This document shows, piece after piece, positions 43,260 to 52,934 of a stretch of DNA of 64,000 bases (the first letter of the stretch is position 1; each line of letters opens with the position of its first letter). The position numbers and the translations under genes were made by a program. Under the pieces are notes generated by a model. That model made no database searches. It saw only the letters and a list, made by a program, of their open reading frames with translations, and had not been told where the DNA came from. Origin of the DNA: Brevibacillus borstelensis (GTDB taxonomy: Bacteria; Bacillota; Bacilli; Brevibacillales; Brevibacillaceae). Where the stretch lies: the NCBI RefSeq assembly GCF_003710865.1, contig NZ_RHHO01000002.1, positions 62,001-126,000 on the forward strand, written 5' to 3'.

Positions 43260-45719
43260 ATGCATTTGGCACGGGTTACCGCGATATTAGAAGCGAGGGA
43301 CCGAATTACCCCCGAGCTGGTGAAGATTAGACGAGATGTAAATCAAACAGAGCGCTCTTTTGGAGGAATTGAGCGGGGCTTTAACCGATCAGCAAGAGGT
43401 TTCCAACGTGACTCAAGTCGGATTCAGCGAGAAATTCAAGAAATTCGCCATGACTTAAATCGGCTTGGGAGCATGAAAGAAAAGCCGCGTGTCGAGCTCG
43501 ATGATAGGGCCAGCCAGGACATAGCCGACCTACGCGAAAAATTAATGGGGCTCGGCGGCTTGGCCGTAGGCTTGTCTATTGGCACCAATATTGGCGGGGC
43601 AATGAGTGAGATTGAGGCGGCGTTTAAAGAGCGCTCCCTTTATGCAGCGAGAGGAAAGACCCAGCAAGAGCTGGAAATGTTCGACCAAAAAGCGAAAGAG
43701 ATGCTTCTCAAAAACCCATTTCTGAATCGTGCGGAGGCTATGGCACTCGTCTCCAAAAGCGAGAAACTGAACGGTGCGAATGCTTCCGGCAAGTACGCTG
43801 AAACGGCAGCTAAGCTCGGTGTTACAACGGCTTTTTCTCCTGAAGAGCACTTGAAGGTCATGGCTGTTATGGGGAATGAAACTGGCGTGAAAGATGCTGA
43901 GCGCTTAGGCAATTCCATTCAGTATATGTCCAACAATATGAAAGACTTCAGGGATGAATTTGTCGACAGTATGATTGAATACTCCGTCCAGATGAGCAAG
44001 TTTCTGGATACCCCTGAAAAGATTGCGGCCCTCGTTGGGGAAATTGGCAGGATGGGCATCTGGTCAGACGACAAAGCTCTCGACTCTCTAAAAGAGAGTA
44101 CCTTGAAATTAACCAACCAGGGCGATCTGGCCAATGTCTTGAAAACAGGATATGAGACGCAGGGGATGGAAGCAGACGAAGCCAGAAAGCTTGCTGAAAA
44201 AGAGGCTGCTCTTATCAATGAACTCATCCATTCCGGAAATGAAGATGATTCTCGTACGGCCATGGGGCGTATGATGATGAGCCTGGCAACCATTCAGGAT
44301 AAGAACGTCCAGAGACAAGTTCTTAATGAGTTAGGTGCTGGTCCGGGGGAAGACCTTGGCAGACATTTTGCGCCGCTGTTGGAGTACGCGGGTAAGCTTT
44401 CCATAGGAGAAATAAGGCCGCAAATCGGGAACGAATTGGAGAAAGCATACAAAGCTGCCGTCGATAGCAACCCTTTGTTTGAATACCAGAAGGCGCAAAA
44501 CGAAGCAAAGCAGGCCGCTCTTGATCTTGGAGCAAAGATCGCGCAAGACGTTACCCCTGCTTTAGCAGGTTTATCCGAAGCGGCCAAGTGGGTGACCGAT
44601 AAATTTAACGCGATGCCGGACATGGCCCGATATGGCCTTGAATTCGTTGGTGCTGGCGTTGCCATATCTGCTGGAGCCTACATGCTGATCCGAGCAGCGT
44701 CTATGCAACTGTTAGCCGCCAAAGCCTTAGCGAGAGCTGGCGCTTCGGGTGGTGTCGGTGGCATGGATATCGACGTTGACGGTGGAAAGAAAGTCTCCGG
44801 GAAAGGCAGAAGAAGATGGTGGAACCCTCGTTCATGGGGCGGGAATGGCCGGGATAAAAGCTCCCCTGAATACTGGCTGGAAAAGGAGGAGCAGCGGCTT
44901 GAGAAACAGGGCGCACGAAAAGAGCGATGGAGCTGGCTGGACAAAATTAATCCGTTCGGAAACAAGCGAAGTTCGCCGGTCGATCTACCTACAAAGGGCC
45001 CGGACTATTCAAACATAGGCTTAGGAAAAGGGACGACATGGAAGCAAGACCCTGCCTATCGGGACTACAAGTTTGAAAAAACTCTGGGCGATATCTCAAA
45101 AGCCAACAAACTCATACCGGAAGTAAGCAAGGCGGGTGGTGTTATACGGAAAGTGCCCTATCTTGGGACTGCCTTGGGGGTTGCGGAGGTGGCTACAGCT
45201 GACAACAAACTGGATGCTGCCGGCCGTTTGGGAGCCGAAGCATTGGGGGGCTGGGGAGGTGCGGCAGCCGGGGCAGCGGCAGGGGCTCTTGTCGGATCAG
45301 TAATCCCCCTCTTAGGGACAGCCATAGGAGGCGCGATTGGCGGGATTATCGGCGGTATTGGTGGTTCTTACGGCGGCGGAGCACTGTACGACGAGGCAAA
45401 AGAAGTGCTCAATGCGAAAGGCCCGCGTCCTATGATGAAGCCAATTCCGAAAGAGGAGCTACAAAGGCTACGTCCGAAACCTGTTGTGTTTGGCCCTCCG
45501 GCTCCTAACACACCGCCGGGAAAAACAGCCACAGAGAAACCAAAGGCGGCATCCGTGAACATTCAGAGTCTAAATATGCCGGTACATGCAGATGGGATAC
45601 TCCAGGACATCCCGTCGATGCTAAAGATGATGCAGGATCCACAAGTAAGCGCTCAATTCAAAAAAATGATGGAGAAATTTATTATCGACGCCATAGAAAC
45701 AAGCGGGGGTGTTTCCTGA
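43260..45719 (+). CDS. Tail tape-measure protein
   Basis: 819 residues. ATG 43260 follows GAGAGGTAGG. The N-terminal helical part (RDRITPELVKIRRDVNQTERSF) has landmarks ITPELVKIRRDVNQTERSF. A helical body follows, then a basic proline/glycine linker (about 510-600). The C-terminal glycine-zipper region (AAAGAAAGALVGSVIPLLG, GGAIGGIIGGIGGSYGGG) may insert in membrane. It sets tail length and probably helps DNA pass. It follows the chaperone pair as usual. Confidence 0.88.
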   Translation: MHLARVTAILEARDRITPELVKIRRDVNQTERSFGGIERGFNRSARGFQRDSSRIQREIQEIRHDLNRLGSMKEKPRVELDDRASQDIADLREKLMGLGGLAVGLSIGTNIGGAMSEIEAAFKERSLYAARGKTQQELEMFDQKAKEMLLKNPFLNRAEAMALVSKSEKLNGANASGKYAETAAKLGVTTAFSPEEHLKVMAVMGNETGVKDAERLGNSIQYMSNNMKDFRDEFVDSMIEYSVQMSKFLDTPEKIAALVGEIGRMGIWSDDKALDSLKESTLKLTNQGDLANVLKTGYETQGMEADEARKLAEKEAALINELIHSGNEDDSRTAMGRMMMSLATIQDKNVQRQVLNELGAGPGEDLGRHFAPLLEYAGKLSIGEIRPQIGNELEKAYKAAVDSNPLFEYQKAQNEAKQAALDLGAKIAQDVTPALAGLSEAAKWVTDKFNAMPDMARYGLEFVGAGVAISAGAYMLIRAASMQLLAAKALARAGASGGVGGMDIDVDGGKKVSGKGRRRWWNPRSWGGNGRDKSSPEYWLEKEEQRLEKQGARKERWSWLDKINPFGNKRSSPVDLPTKGPDYSNIGLGKGTTWKQDPAYRDYKFEKTLGDISKANKLIPEVSKAGGVIRKVPYLGTALGVAEVATADNKLDAAGRLGAEALGGWGGAAAGAAAGALVGSVIPLLGTAIGGAIGGIIGGIGGSYGGGALYDEAKEVLNAKGPRPMMKPIPKEELQRLRPKPVVFGPPAPNTPPGKTATEKPKAASVNIQSLNMPVHADGILQDIPSMLKMMQDPQVSAQFKKMMEKFIIDAIETSGGVS

Positions 45720-46309
45720 TGATTCGACTGCAGGGCAAGTACCGCCTTACCTTTCCAGTCACTCCTGGGGAAGTGGAATTTCGAGGATATGGAAACGAAG
45801 TAGAAAGCACAACAACCATTGCACTCCTGACGAATAACAGGATATCTGGTCGACGCCCGAAATCCATCGCCTTTGAATTTATTTTACCGGGGAATCTTGA
45901 GTCACCTTTTATCGAGGTAGAAGGATACCAGGGGCCACGAGCGTGGCTGGCCGGTCTGGACAGGCTAACCGGGGCAGAGGTTCTGCTTACAATAGACGAG
46001 CTAAACTTGGCTTGGAATGTTCTCGTTGGACCATGTGACGGCAGGTTTTCAGGCAAGAATGTGGATTTTCACGGGTCGATTGAACTGCCTTTATATGTAA
46101 AAGAAGAGTTTGTGACTTGGAGCAATCAAACTCAGCTGTTGAGTCCTGAGAAAGTCATTGCCAAGCAGCAGAAAGCGCGACCAAATACGAGCGGTAAGAA
46201 GGCGAAAAAGAGCACCGGCCAGTCATTAGTCGCGTCTGATATTCAAGCTATACAACGTGACAGGATTGACCGAAAACTAGCCAGTCTGAACCGGGCTATC
46301 GGGACGTAG
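45719..46309 (+). CDS. XkdP-like baseplate-hub protein without a visible LysM
   Basis: 196 residues, ATG overlapping the previous stop. The N-terminal domain LTFPVTPGEVEFRGYGNEVES and DGRFSGKNVDFHGSIELP-like features match the beginning of XkdP/YqbP-type proteins. Those normally end in a LysM domain; here the C-terminus is a short basic helix (KKAKKSTGQ, DRIDRKLASLNRAI) instead. Confidence 0.7.
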   Translation: MIRLQGKYRLTFPVTPGEVEFRGYGNEVESTTTIALLTNNRISGRRPKSIAFEFILPGNLESPFIEVEGYQGPRAWLAGLDRLTGAEVLLTIDELNLAWNVLVGPCDGRFSGKNVDFHGSIELPLYVKEEFVTWSNQTQLLSPEKVIAKQQKARPNTSGKKAKKSTGQSLVASDIQAIQRDRIDRKLASLNRAIGT

Positions 46310-46321
46310 TGAGGTGGTTCC

Positions 46322-47275
46322 ATGAAAGTCATCTATGGCAAGGAGTCAACTCGCATTGATCTAACGCCTGCGACGAAGGAATTATCCTGGTCCTCCTCTC
46401 GCGGCCAGATCGCCCAAAACTGTGATATCCAAGTCCTGAGTGCCCCGCCTCTCGAGTCGGCGGGTTTTTTAATGCTATTCTCCGGTGATCTGCTCAAGGA
46501 GTCACAGCAGTTTTTCCATGGGCCAATCGTCCGTTTTGAGCGTGACGATAAGAGTGGAGATACATCGGCAACGGCGTACGAGCTGAGTTGGTACCTACAG
46601 AAGAACGAAACGTCACGGATTAAGCTAAATGGTGATGCCGGTAAGGAGCTGGAGCGACTTATCCGGGCAACGGGAATCAACTTCAGCTGTCCGGCCTTTG
46701 GCTTTGAAGTAAAGGACCGGCTTGCTTCCCAATCCTTTGCTTCCTTATTCACGACTTTGACAGAGCAGGCTTATGACAAGACGGGCAAGAGGTATTTCGT
46801 CCAACATGAACGAGACAAGCTGACCGTTCTCCCAGAAGGCGGGAACAGCGTAGTCCCAATGTTCGCGGCAAGCTTGCTCGAAAGCAGCTCAACGGGCGAG
46901 TCGATCGAGGAAGTGTACACTGTCATTACAGCGGAACGGTACAAAGATGACAAAGTAGCTGCCAGCGTGACGAAGGAAAACGCCAACCTGATCAAGCAGA
47001 TCGGACGAATGAAAAAGGTTTTCGATGCCGGTGAAGAAAAGGGACTGGATGCTCTCGCTTCAAAACAGCTGGCGAACCTGTCGAAAATACCCAAGACCCG
47101 ACCCATAACCGTTAAGCACGAAGACAATCAGGCCGCCCGGATCCGCGCAGGCTGGCTGGTGAAGATCATGGAGAAGGACAACAAGACAATAACAGACTGG
47201 ATTGTCACAAGCTGCAACGCACGCTGGAAGGGCGGTCAATACACAATGGACTTGCAATTGGAAAGGAGGGGGTAG
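46322..47275 (+). CDS. xkdQ: Baseplate hub protein, XkdQ-like
   Basis: 317 residues, ATG after GTGAGGTGG. The gpD/gp27-like hub fold is suggested by KELSWSSSRGQIAQNCDIQV, AYELSWYLQKNETSRI and FTTLTEQAYDKTGKRYFVQ. The end DWIVTSCNARWKGGQYTMDL is typical of XkdQ/YqbQ. It forms the tail tip on which the baseplate assembles. Confidence 0.85.
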   Translation: MKVIYGKESTRIDLTPATKELSWSSSRGQIAQNCDIQVLSAPPLESAGFLMLFSGDLLKESQQFFHGPIVRFERDDKSGDTSATAYELSWYLQKNETSRIKLNGDAGKELERLIRATGINFSCPAFGFEVKDRLASQSFASLFTTLTEQAYDKTGKRYFVQHERDKLTVLPEGGNSVVPMFAASLLESSSTGESIEEVYTVITAERYKDDKVAASVTKENANLIKQIGRMKKVFDAGEEKGLDALASKQLANLSKIPKTRPITVKHEDNQAARIRAGWLVKIMEKDNKTITDWIVTSCNARWKGGQYTMDLQLERRG

Positions 47276-47278
47276 CTT

Positions 47279-47527
47279 GTGCAAGCAGCATTACAGAAGC
47301 TTTTTCAAGGTGCCCGTGATGGGCTAACGGATACAAAAGTGGAACTCGGTAGCCTTCTTTCGCTGTCTCCCCTGTCAGTCAAACTGGACGAGGATCCAGC
47401 ACCACTTGAAGAGAACGAACTGGTGAGGCTGAACCCCACCGCATGGCGCCCGGAAGACGTGGGTAAGAAAGTGGCCGTGATTCGCTGTACGAACGGCCAG
47501 TACCTTCTTCTCGGGGTGGTGGGATAG
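47279..47527 (+). CDS. xkdR: XkdR-like baseplate protein (DUF2577)
   Basis: 82 residues. The pattern LSPLSVKLDEDPAPLEENEL and KKVAVIRCTNGQYLLLGVVG fits the small OB-fold DUF2577 protein between XkdQ and XkdS. GTG start with GGAGGGGG upstream; 3 nt after xkdQ. Confidence 0.82.
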   Translation: MQAALQKLFQGARDGLTDTKVELGSLLSLSPLSVKLDEDPAPLEENELVRLNPTAWRPEDVGKKVAVIRCTNGQYLLLGVVG

Positions 47528-47962
47528 ATGTTTCCCGAGCTGACTGGAGACGAATCGCGACTGCAGCAGTCGCCAGACAATCCCATCCCTTGGACCTACA
47601 AATTCGACTGGCACACAAAGCAGCTCATGCAGGGACCAGATGGCCGGTATTTGCGGACAAAGACGTACGCCGAATACCTGGAGGAAGCAGCAAAGAAGAT
47701 TCTCAACACGCGCAGGTTCCGTTATGAGATTTACTCTGAACGTTACGGAGTAGATTTCTTGTACGAAATTGGACGGATGAGGTCTGGCATGTCTCTTCCG
47801 GTTATCAAAACACAGGCAGAAGAGGCGCTGGAGGCCCACAGTGAGATTGAACGGGCCGAGGTTACTGACATTCGTTTTGAAGGCAATCGGGTTATTTTCT
47901 CGCTTGAGATTGAGGGTGTACGAGGCACAACCAGAACGGAGGTGAGCGCATGGCGACGATGA
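47528..47962 (+). CDS. xkdS: XkdS-like baseplate wedge protein (DUF2634, gp25-like)
   Basis: 144 residues. It contains KFDWHTKQLMQGPDGRY, AAKKILNTRRFRYEIYSERYG and YEIGRMRSGMS, typical of the DUF2634/gp25-like wedge. It begins directly at the xkdR stop and overlaps the next gene by 13 bp. Confidence 0.87.
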   Translation: MFPELTGDESRLQQSPDNPIPWTYKFDWHTKQLMQGPDGRYLRTKTYAEYLEEAAKKILNTRRFRYEIYSERYGVDFLYEIGRMRSGMSLPVIKTQAEEALEAHSEIERAEVTDIRFEGNRVIFSLEIEGVRGTTRTEVSAWRR

Positions 47963-48765
47963 ACAAACCTGAGATGCCGATTCTGAGGGAAACGCCGGAT
48001 CAGATTTACCAAAGGATTGCCAACCGCATGGCGGAGATTGCTCAGCAGCGCGGGGAAACACCACCGGCGACGGAAGAAGGCGAAATATTTTACGACTTTG
48101 AATACCCCTTGGCCGTTGAGATCAGCGAACAACAGCAGCTACTTGAATATGGTTTTCTACAGCACTTTTTGCCCTGGGCTGACGGCGAGTACTTGGACGC
48201 TTGCGGGGTATTTTTTGGTCTTCCCCGAAGTGCAGGGGAGGAAGACGAGCATTACCGGCAGCGTCTTATTGATCGAGCTCGCTCAGAGGAAGGAGACGGG
48301 CGTCGCCAGGATTATGAGCGCTGGGCTCGGAACGTGGAGGGTGTAGGCGGGGCTGTGGCGATTGAGAAAGCAAGAAACGACCTGTCCATCGATGTCTACA
48401 TTACGGACCTAAACGGCCAGCCTGCTACAGCAGAATTGGCGAAGCAGGTCCGTGACAAGCTGGAAGACAAACGGCGCGCTTTGCATGACCTGCAGGTATT
48501 TCCGGCCAAAGTTTTCCCTGTCAACGTATCTGTGCGGCTGGTACTTCGCCATGATGCTGAGTTGGACAGGGTACAGGAGCTGATCACCAACCAAATCAAA
48601 ACCTACTTGAAAGGGCGTTCCCAGATCGTTTACCAGCAGATCGGGGCGCTCTTCTTCGTTGACGGCGTAGAAGACTTTGTCGATTACACTTTGAACGACG
48701 GGGAAGCCAATCTTACCGTACCGCTGGATGCTATCGCTTCCCTCAACTTGGCGGTGACAACATGA
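47950..48765 (+). CDS. xkdT: Baseplate J-like protein, XkdT family
   Basis: 271 residues. N-terminal helical region QIYQRIANRMAEIAQQRGE and EYPLAVEISEQQQLLEYGFL, central AGEEDEHYRQRLIDRARSEEG, then the beta-rich J domain. It is somewhat shorter than PBSX XkdT (about 348 residues), a common compact form. It forms the baseplate wedge with XkdU. Confidence 0.88.
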   Translation: MATMNKPEMPILRETPDQIYQRIANRMAEIAQQRGETPPATEEGEIFYDFEYPLAVEISEQQQLLEYGFLQHFLPWADGEYLDACGVFFGLPRSAGEEDEHYRQRLIDRARSEEGDGRRQDYERWARNVEGVGGAVAIEKARNDLSIDVYITDLNGQPATAELAKQVRDKLEDKRRALHDLQVFPAKVFPVNVSVRLVLRHDAELDRVQELITNQIKTYLKGRSQIVYQQIGALFFVDGVEDFVDYTLNDGEANLTVPLDAIASLNLAVTT

Positions 48766-49313
48766 TTCCAGAACAATATAGGCGTGTTCTCCCACCGCAG
48801 TGGTACGAGAACAAAGCGGCTGAATACCATTTCGAGGGAGCGAAGGCAGCAATAGACGCCTTTAATGCCCAGCGGTTAGATATTATAAAACAGTTCAGTC
48901 CGTGGTCAGCCACCTGGGGACTTGATGCCTGGGACTGGATTTACTTCGGAAAAAAGCAGCCCCTGAGCATCGAAGAAAGACGAAAAAACATTCGAGCTCA
49001 GCACTGGGCCAGACTCCCGTTTACCATGCCGGTCCTTCAATCATTAGGAAGAACGGTCGGGAACCTGCTCTCTGTGACGGAGGATTTCGCAGCAAAGGAA
49101 ATCATTTTCGAGTTTCAACAAGGAGGGCCAATAGATCTCCTGACCCTACACAACATGTTTGAAAGAATGCGCCCGGTTCACGTGAATAGAGAGAGAATTG
49201 TCATTCAGCAGAAGGGGAGTCTCGTCCTAGCTTCAGGACCAGTGCATATTTACTACGATGATCCTCTCATGTGTGGCACATTCTACGCCGGAGGTGAAAA
49301 CGATCTATGCTGA
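48762..49313 (+). CDS. xkdU: XkdU/YmfQ-like baseplate protein (DUF2313)
   Basis: 183 residues, ATGA overlap with xkdT. The N-terminal LPPQWYENKAAEYHFEGAK and WGLDAWDWIYFGKKQPLSIEERR-type segments (landmark WGLDAWDWIYFGKKQPL) place it with the XkdU/gp48-like proteins that cap the baseplate. Confidence 0.83.
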   Translation: MIPEQYRRVLPPQWYENKAAEYHFEGAKAAIDAFNAQRLDIIKQFSPWSATWGLDAWDWIYFGKKQPLSIEERRKNIRAQHWARLPFTMPVLQSLGRTVGNLLSVTEDFAAKEIIFEFQQGGPIDLLTLHNMFERMRPVHVNRERIVIQQKGSLVLASGPVHIYYDDPLMCGTFYAGGENDLC

Positions 49314-49606
49314 CCGAACACGCATTGGAACGACAAGCAAACAGCCTTGAGTCACTTTTCGACAGCGCGGAGGTGGAAATAAACGGCGAAATGAAACCGG
49401 TCACTCTTCTGAAAGTCAGACAAGGGCCGAATAAAGTGAATTTCCTGATTCGGCTCCAGGACTCTGAAACAGGTATGGTTACAAAGCGGGTAATCAAGGA
49501 TGAAAATGGCCAAATCGTCTGGCAGGACTCGGTGAATCTGTACAAGCCAGCCAGAGCCGTATCGTTAAGCCTCCCGATAGAACTGAAATGGAAGGTAGGT
49601 GAGTAA
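49307..49606 (+). CDS. Hypothetical tail-region protein
   Basis: 99 residues, ATG after GCCGGAGGTG. Beta-rich: EVEINGEMKPVTLLKVRQG and TKRVIKDENGQIVWQDSV. It lies between XkdU and fibre genes, so it is probably a baseplate or fibre-attachment component. No family recognised. Confidence 0.65.
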   Translation: MLTEHALERQANSLESLFDSAEVEINGEMKPVTLLKVRQGPNKVNFLIRLQDSETGMVTKRVIKDENGQIVWQDSVNLYKPARAVSLSLPIELKWKVGE

Positions 49607-49608
49607 CA

Positions 49609-50244
49609 GTGATAGAGAGGTATCAAAAGCAGACGCATATCAACCGAATAGTGGATTTCCCAGGGGCCTATACGATTCAGCCGCACCCCGACCCTGAGCT
49701 CGCTGCAAAAGGTGTGATGCTGATCGAGCCAGCATACAACGTGCTGGCCGGAACTCTTGTCGATGAAATCAGACTCAACCATATGGAAGATGGGATTGAG
49801 GGAGCCTATTTACTTTACGACCGGCTTGAACGGCGGGTAACAAGGATTGAGGCCCACCTTGACCTGGATAGTCACGACGTCGACGGAGCGCAGGCGCGTT
49901 TCGCTGACACCTATGACGGCCTTGACGATCCGGTGCTGGTTCTGGACAAGACGAAGACGTACAGCACCGCAGCCCTGGCTTCAAGCACTTCGGCAGTCAC
50001 TATCCCGGTCGCTTCTACAGCTGGCTTAAAAGTCGGCCAGGAGGTCACGATTTGCGACGACGTGGCATTCGAGAATCAGCGGATCACGGCAATTGGAGCG
50101 GAATCGATCACGGTGGTCAAGCTGGTAAACAGCTACAAGAAGGGCGCCCTGGTCGCCCGGTCTACAGTGGTTCGGGATACAGCGGCACAGAAAATGCGGA
50201 TCGGCGGATGGGGCACTCATACGATCACGATCTTACTGACGTAA
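49609..50244 (+). CDS. Putative tail fibre/baseplate attachment protein
   Basis: 211 residues. The N-terminal part (FPGAYTIQPHPDPELAAKG, LNHMEDGIEGAYLLYDRLERRV) resembles fibre-anchor segments. The C-terminal half is a beta-rich Ser/Ala/Thr domain with STAGLKVGQEVTICDD, a fold often seen in fibre or receptor-binding proteins. Assignment is by position and composition. Confidence 0.65.
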   Translation: MIERYQKQTHINRIVDFPGAYTIQPHPDPELAAKGVMLIEPAYNVLAGTLVDEIRLNHMEDGIEGAYLLYDRLERRVTRIEAHLDLDSHDVDGAQARFADTYDGLDDPVLVLDKTKTYSTAALASSTSAVTIPVASTAGLKVGQEVTICDDVAFENQRITAIGAESITVVKLVNSYKKGALVARSTVVRDTAAQKMRIGGWGTHTITILLT

Positions 50245-50259
50245 GAAAGGGGGAGGAAC

Positions 50260-52737
50260 ATGGAGTACGCTTGGGAAGATGTCGGGGTGTTCAACGACAC
50301 CGATACCTATACATTTGAGGATGGTTATCTGTATGCAGCGATGAATGATTCCGCTGATAGCAGAATATATTACGGACTTGGATTTGGGTCGCCTATCCTT
50401 GTCAGAAACTATGTATTAATTGGCAATAAGGGCAGGTTAAAGGGGACCATTAGCGTAAGTGCTGGCTACGGCGAAGGTAGATCGTACAATGTAAGATTAC
50501 GTAGAATGAAAATAAACCCCTCTATACCGTGGGAAGTAGTAGGGATCTTTGGCGATATTAAATCCTACACCTTTGAAGATGGGTATTTATATGCCGTTAC
50601 AAACACTTACCCATCGGATAAACCGGAATATTACGGGAAGGCTTTCGGGGTTCCTGTTCTTAGAGGAAGGCACTGCTATACCTTGGTTAACGGTAGTGGT
50701 ATGTGGACAGGTTCTCGCTCAGTTGGCGATGGAGCATTTGGTATCGAGTTAATCAGATTAGTTCTAAATAAACCTCCAACACTAACTATTCAGTCTGCTG
50801 CGAACAATCAAACACTTGTTGAAGGGCAATCCATCTATATGGGGACAAGCGACTTCACCATTCGCGTGACAGCCGACGATTCAAATCCGGCAGACACTCT
50901 TCAGTACCAAATTAAACTGAACGGGACCGTCAAAAAAGACTGGACTTCGATATCCAGAAACTCATCGGTTGATTACACGTTCCGATCGTCAGATTACACC
51001 AACGACAGGAACCAGTTTGAGGTATCTGTCCGGGATAACTTCGGAGAAGTAACCACCTTTTCCGCAATATTGGTTAAAGTTAATCGTCCAGAGTATCTTG
51101 GCCTCGTTAAGCTCGGGACGCTATACTACGGCTCTGCTGCTCGTCCAAGGCCGACAAAGCCATGGGTTCCCGATGTAGCCCCAAATTATAACATTGGAAA
51201 AGGGAACCTGCCATCAGCTTGGACTGAGCCTTTAAGTGGGTGGAGTATTGGAAACACCAACCCGGCCGAAGAAAATCAGTTGTACTGGCATAAAATACGA
51301 GACGGGAATAAAACACTTCTGATTTGCGATCGGGCGATTTTGTGCTATTTCCGGCCTGTCGATTTAGACAATATGGGAAGAGTCTCGGGGACTCCGGTTA
51401 CAATTGATGGCAAAAAATATACCCTGAGAGTTTTGACAGGGGGCATGACCAATTCTGACGCGCAATCAGGAGATAACGAGTGGAATAGGTATGTGTTAAA
51501 CAAAGCGAACATACCTGGCCTTCCTATACCAAGTAGTTCAGATTTCAGAAGCGATTACGGAGACTTGGACGCTTGGAATATCCAATTCAAGGGCGAACTT
51601 AATCGATTCTGGAACTGGATGTATATATATACGATGGTGCAGGAAAGTGATGGAGTTTCTGACACAAGGAGGCTCAGAGGAGAGCTTTCAGCTGGACAGA
51701 TTTCAACGATCAGAAACATTTCCAGTTCGAGTTCTACAGGCTGGCGACCCGTTCTTGAAGTTCTTAATTCTGTTCCAACGGTATCCCTGTCAACATCCAA
51801 CAACCAGGTGTTAACTGAAGGAAACACTTTCAGCATTGCGGGAAGCGCGAAAGATACTGACAGCGGAAACGCAGTTACGGTGAAGTACAAAATTAACAAC
51901 GGATCTGAGCTGAATCTTTCCTCTGGGGTTTCGGACGGCAGCAGCCCAATTCCCTTCTCGAAGGCACTGACGTACCGCGGCGGCCGTCTTTACGATGGTT
52001 CAACAGACGTGTCTGGGCTGTTGGCGGAGGGTACGACCCATACTCTTTCTGTCTGGGCTGTAGATGACCAGGGAGGGCAGTCGGCGGTCGTAACCAGGTC
52101 CTTTACGGTCAAATACAACAAAGCACCAGCCCTTACCGTCAACACTTTCACGCCTGTACAGTCGGGCCTGATTCCGCCTGATACGATCACGCTTTCCGGG
52201 ACTGCTTCCGATCCAGACGGCAACACGGTTACGGTCAAAGGAAAGCTGAGTACAGGAGCAGAGAAAACACTGCTGAGCGGCGTTTCGAGCGGCAACTGGT
52301 CGTTCCCGTTCAAGGTGAGCGAATTGAAGGCCGGCACAAACACGGTCACGATCACAGCCACCGACCAGTTCGGAGCCTCAACCGTCAGGACCTTCAATGT
52401 CAAAAACGAAGTCGTAGAAAAGCCGATGAAACAGGGCGTTGCTCGTTACAAAATACTCCCGCCTCTCGGTTCAGTGAAGGAGATCCTTGCTTGGCAGAAA
52501 CGAGAAAAGGGCGACCTGGTTATCGATGCAGAGGCTTCTTTTGTTGACGCAGGGCACCCGGAGCAGTATATCTCCTGCAGTAAAGACAGCGTAGATTTAA
52601 ACACGGAAATTACAGAGGACCAGTTCATCGGCACTGCAGCTTCGCCGAAAGCAGACGTGGTCTTCAAGCAAACACTGTCCAGAACCAACGAAAATTCAAC
52701 GCAAGCAGCAACAATGCTGGTGGGGGTGTTTAAGTAG
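50260..52737 (+). CDS. Large tail fibre / receptor-binding protein
   Basis: 825 residues. Two N-terminal repeats share the motif YTFEDGYLYA, near residues 15 and 100. An Ig/cadherin-like domain follows (about 165-275; DTLQYQIKLNGTVKKDWTSI), then a central DUF6273-like region (YYGSAARPRPTKPWVP, GWRPVLEVL). Two further Ig-like repeats with GNAVTVKYKINNG and GNTVTVKGKLSTG lead to a C-terminal domain with TNENSTQAATMLVGVFK. Probably the main adhesion fibre. ATG after AAAGGGGGAGG. Confidence 0.8.
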   Translation: MEYAWEDVGVFNDTDTYTFEDGYLYAAMNDSADSRIYYGLGFGSPILVRNYVLIGNKGRLKGTISVSAGYGEGRSYNVRLRRMKINPSIPWEVVGIFGDIKSYTFEDGYLYAVTNTYPSDKPEYYGKAFGVPVLRGRHCYTLVNGSGMWTGSRSVGDGAFGIELIRLVLNKPPTLTIQSAANNQTLVEGQSIYMGTSDFTIRVTADDSNPADTLQYQIKLNGTVKKDWTSISRNSSVDYTFRSSDYTNDRNQFEVSVRDNFGEVTTFSAILVKVNRPEYLGLVKLGTLYYGSAARPRPTKPWVPDVAPNYNIGKGNLPSAWTEPLSGWSIGNTNPAEENQLYWHKIRDGNKTLLICDRAILCYFRPVDLDNMGRVSGTPVTIDGKKYTLRVLTGGMTNSDAQSGDNEWNRYVLNKANIPGLPIPSSSDFRSDYGDLDAWNIQFKGELNRFWNWMYIYTMVQESDGVSDTRRLRGELSAGQISTIRNISSSSSTGWRPVLEVLNSVPTVSLSTSNNQVLTEGNTFSIAGSAKDTDSGNAVTVKYKINNGSELNLSSGVSDGSSPIPFSKALTYRGGRLYDGSTDVSGLLAEGTTHTLSVWAVDDQGGQSAVVTRSFTVKYNKAPALTVNTFTPVQSGLIPPDTITLSGTASDPDGNTVTVKGKLSTGAEKTLLSGVSSGNWSFPFKVSELKAGTNTVTITATDQFGASTVRTFNVKNEVVEKPMKQGVARYKILPPLGSVKEILAWQKREKGDLVIDAEASFVDAGHPEQYISCSKDSVDLNTEITEDQFIGTAASPKADVVFKQTLSRTNENSTQAATMLVGVFK

Positions 52738-52934
52738 TGCGATACCGAAAAAGAAATCCGGACGGAACCTTTGGTGATTGGGTGGAGACACCTGGCCATA
52801 CTGAAGGTTTAGCGCCAGAGGTACAGATGCTTTTGGAGACTGTAGCCTTCATGGACATGGAAATGACCAGCCTGAAGGAAAGAGTCACCACTCTTGAAGC
52901 GGAAGTAAAGGCTCTGAAAGGAGGTGGTCAATGA
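52737..52934 (+). CDS. Small coiled-coil fibre-associated protein
   Basis: 65 residues. An N-terminal RYRKRNPDGTFGDWVETPG segment is typical of short tail-fibre appendices, followed by a leucine-rich coiled coil (METTSLKERV-like MTSLKERVTTLEAEVKAL). GTG start overlapping the fibre stop. It could be a trimerisation or chaperone element. Confidence 0.68.
   Translation: MRYRKRNPDGTFGDWVETPGHTEGLAPEVQMLLETVAFMDMEMTSLKERVTTLEAEVKALKGGGQ

Noticed and set aside
43260..45719. Tape-measure glycine-rich region as a pore-forming toxin
   Set aside because: Glycine-zipper segments are common in tape-measure proteins, and the context is wholly tail assembly.
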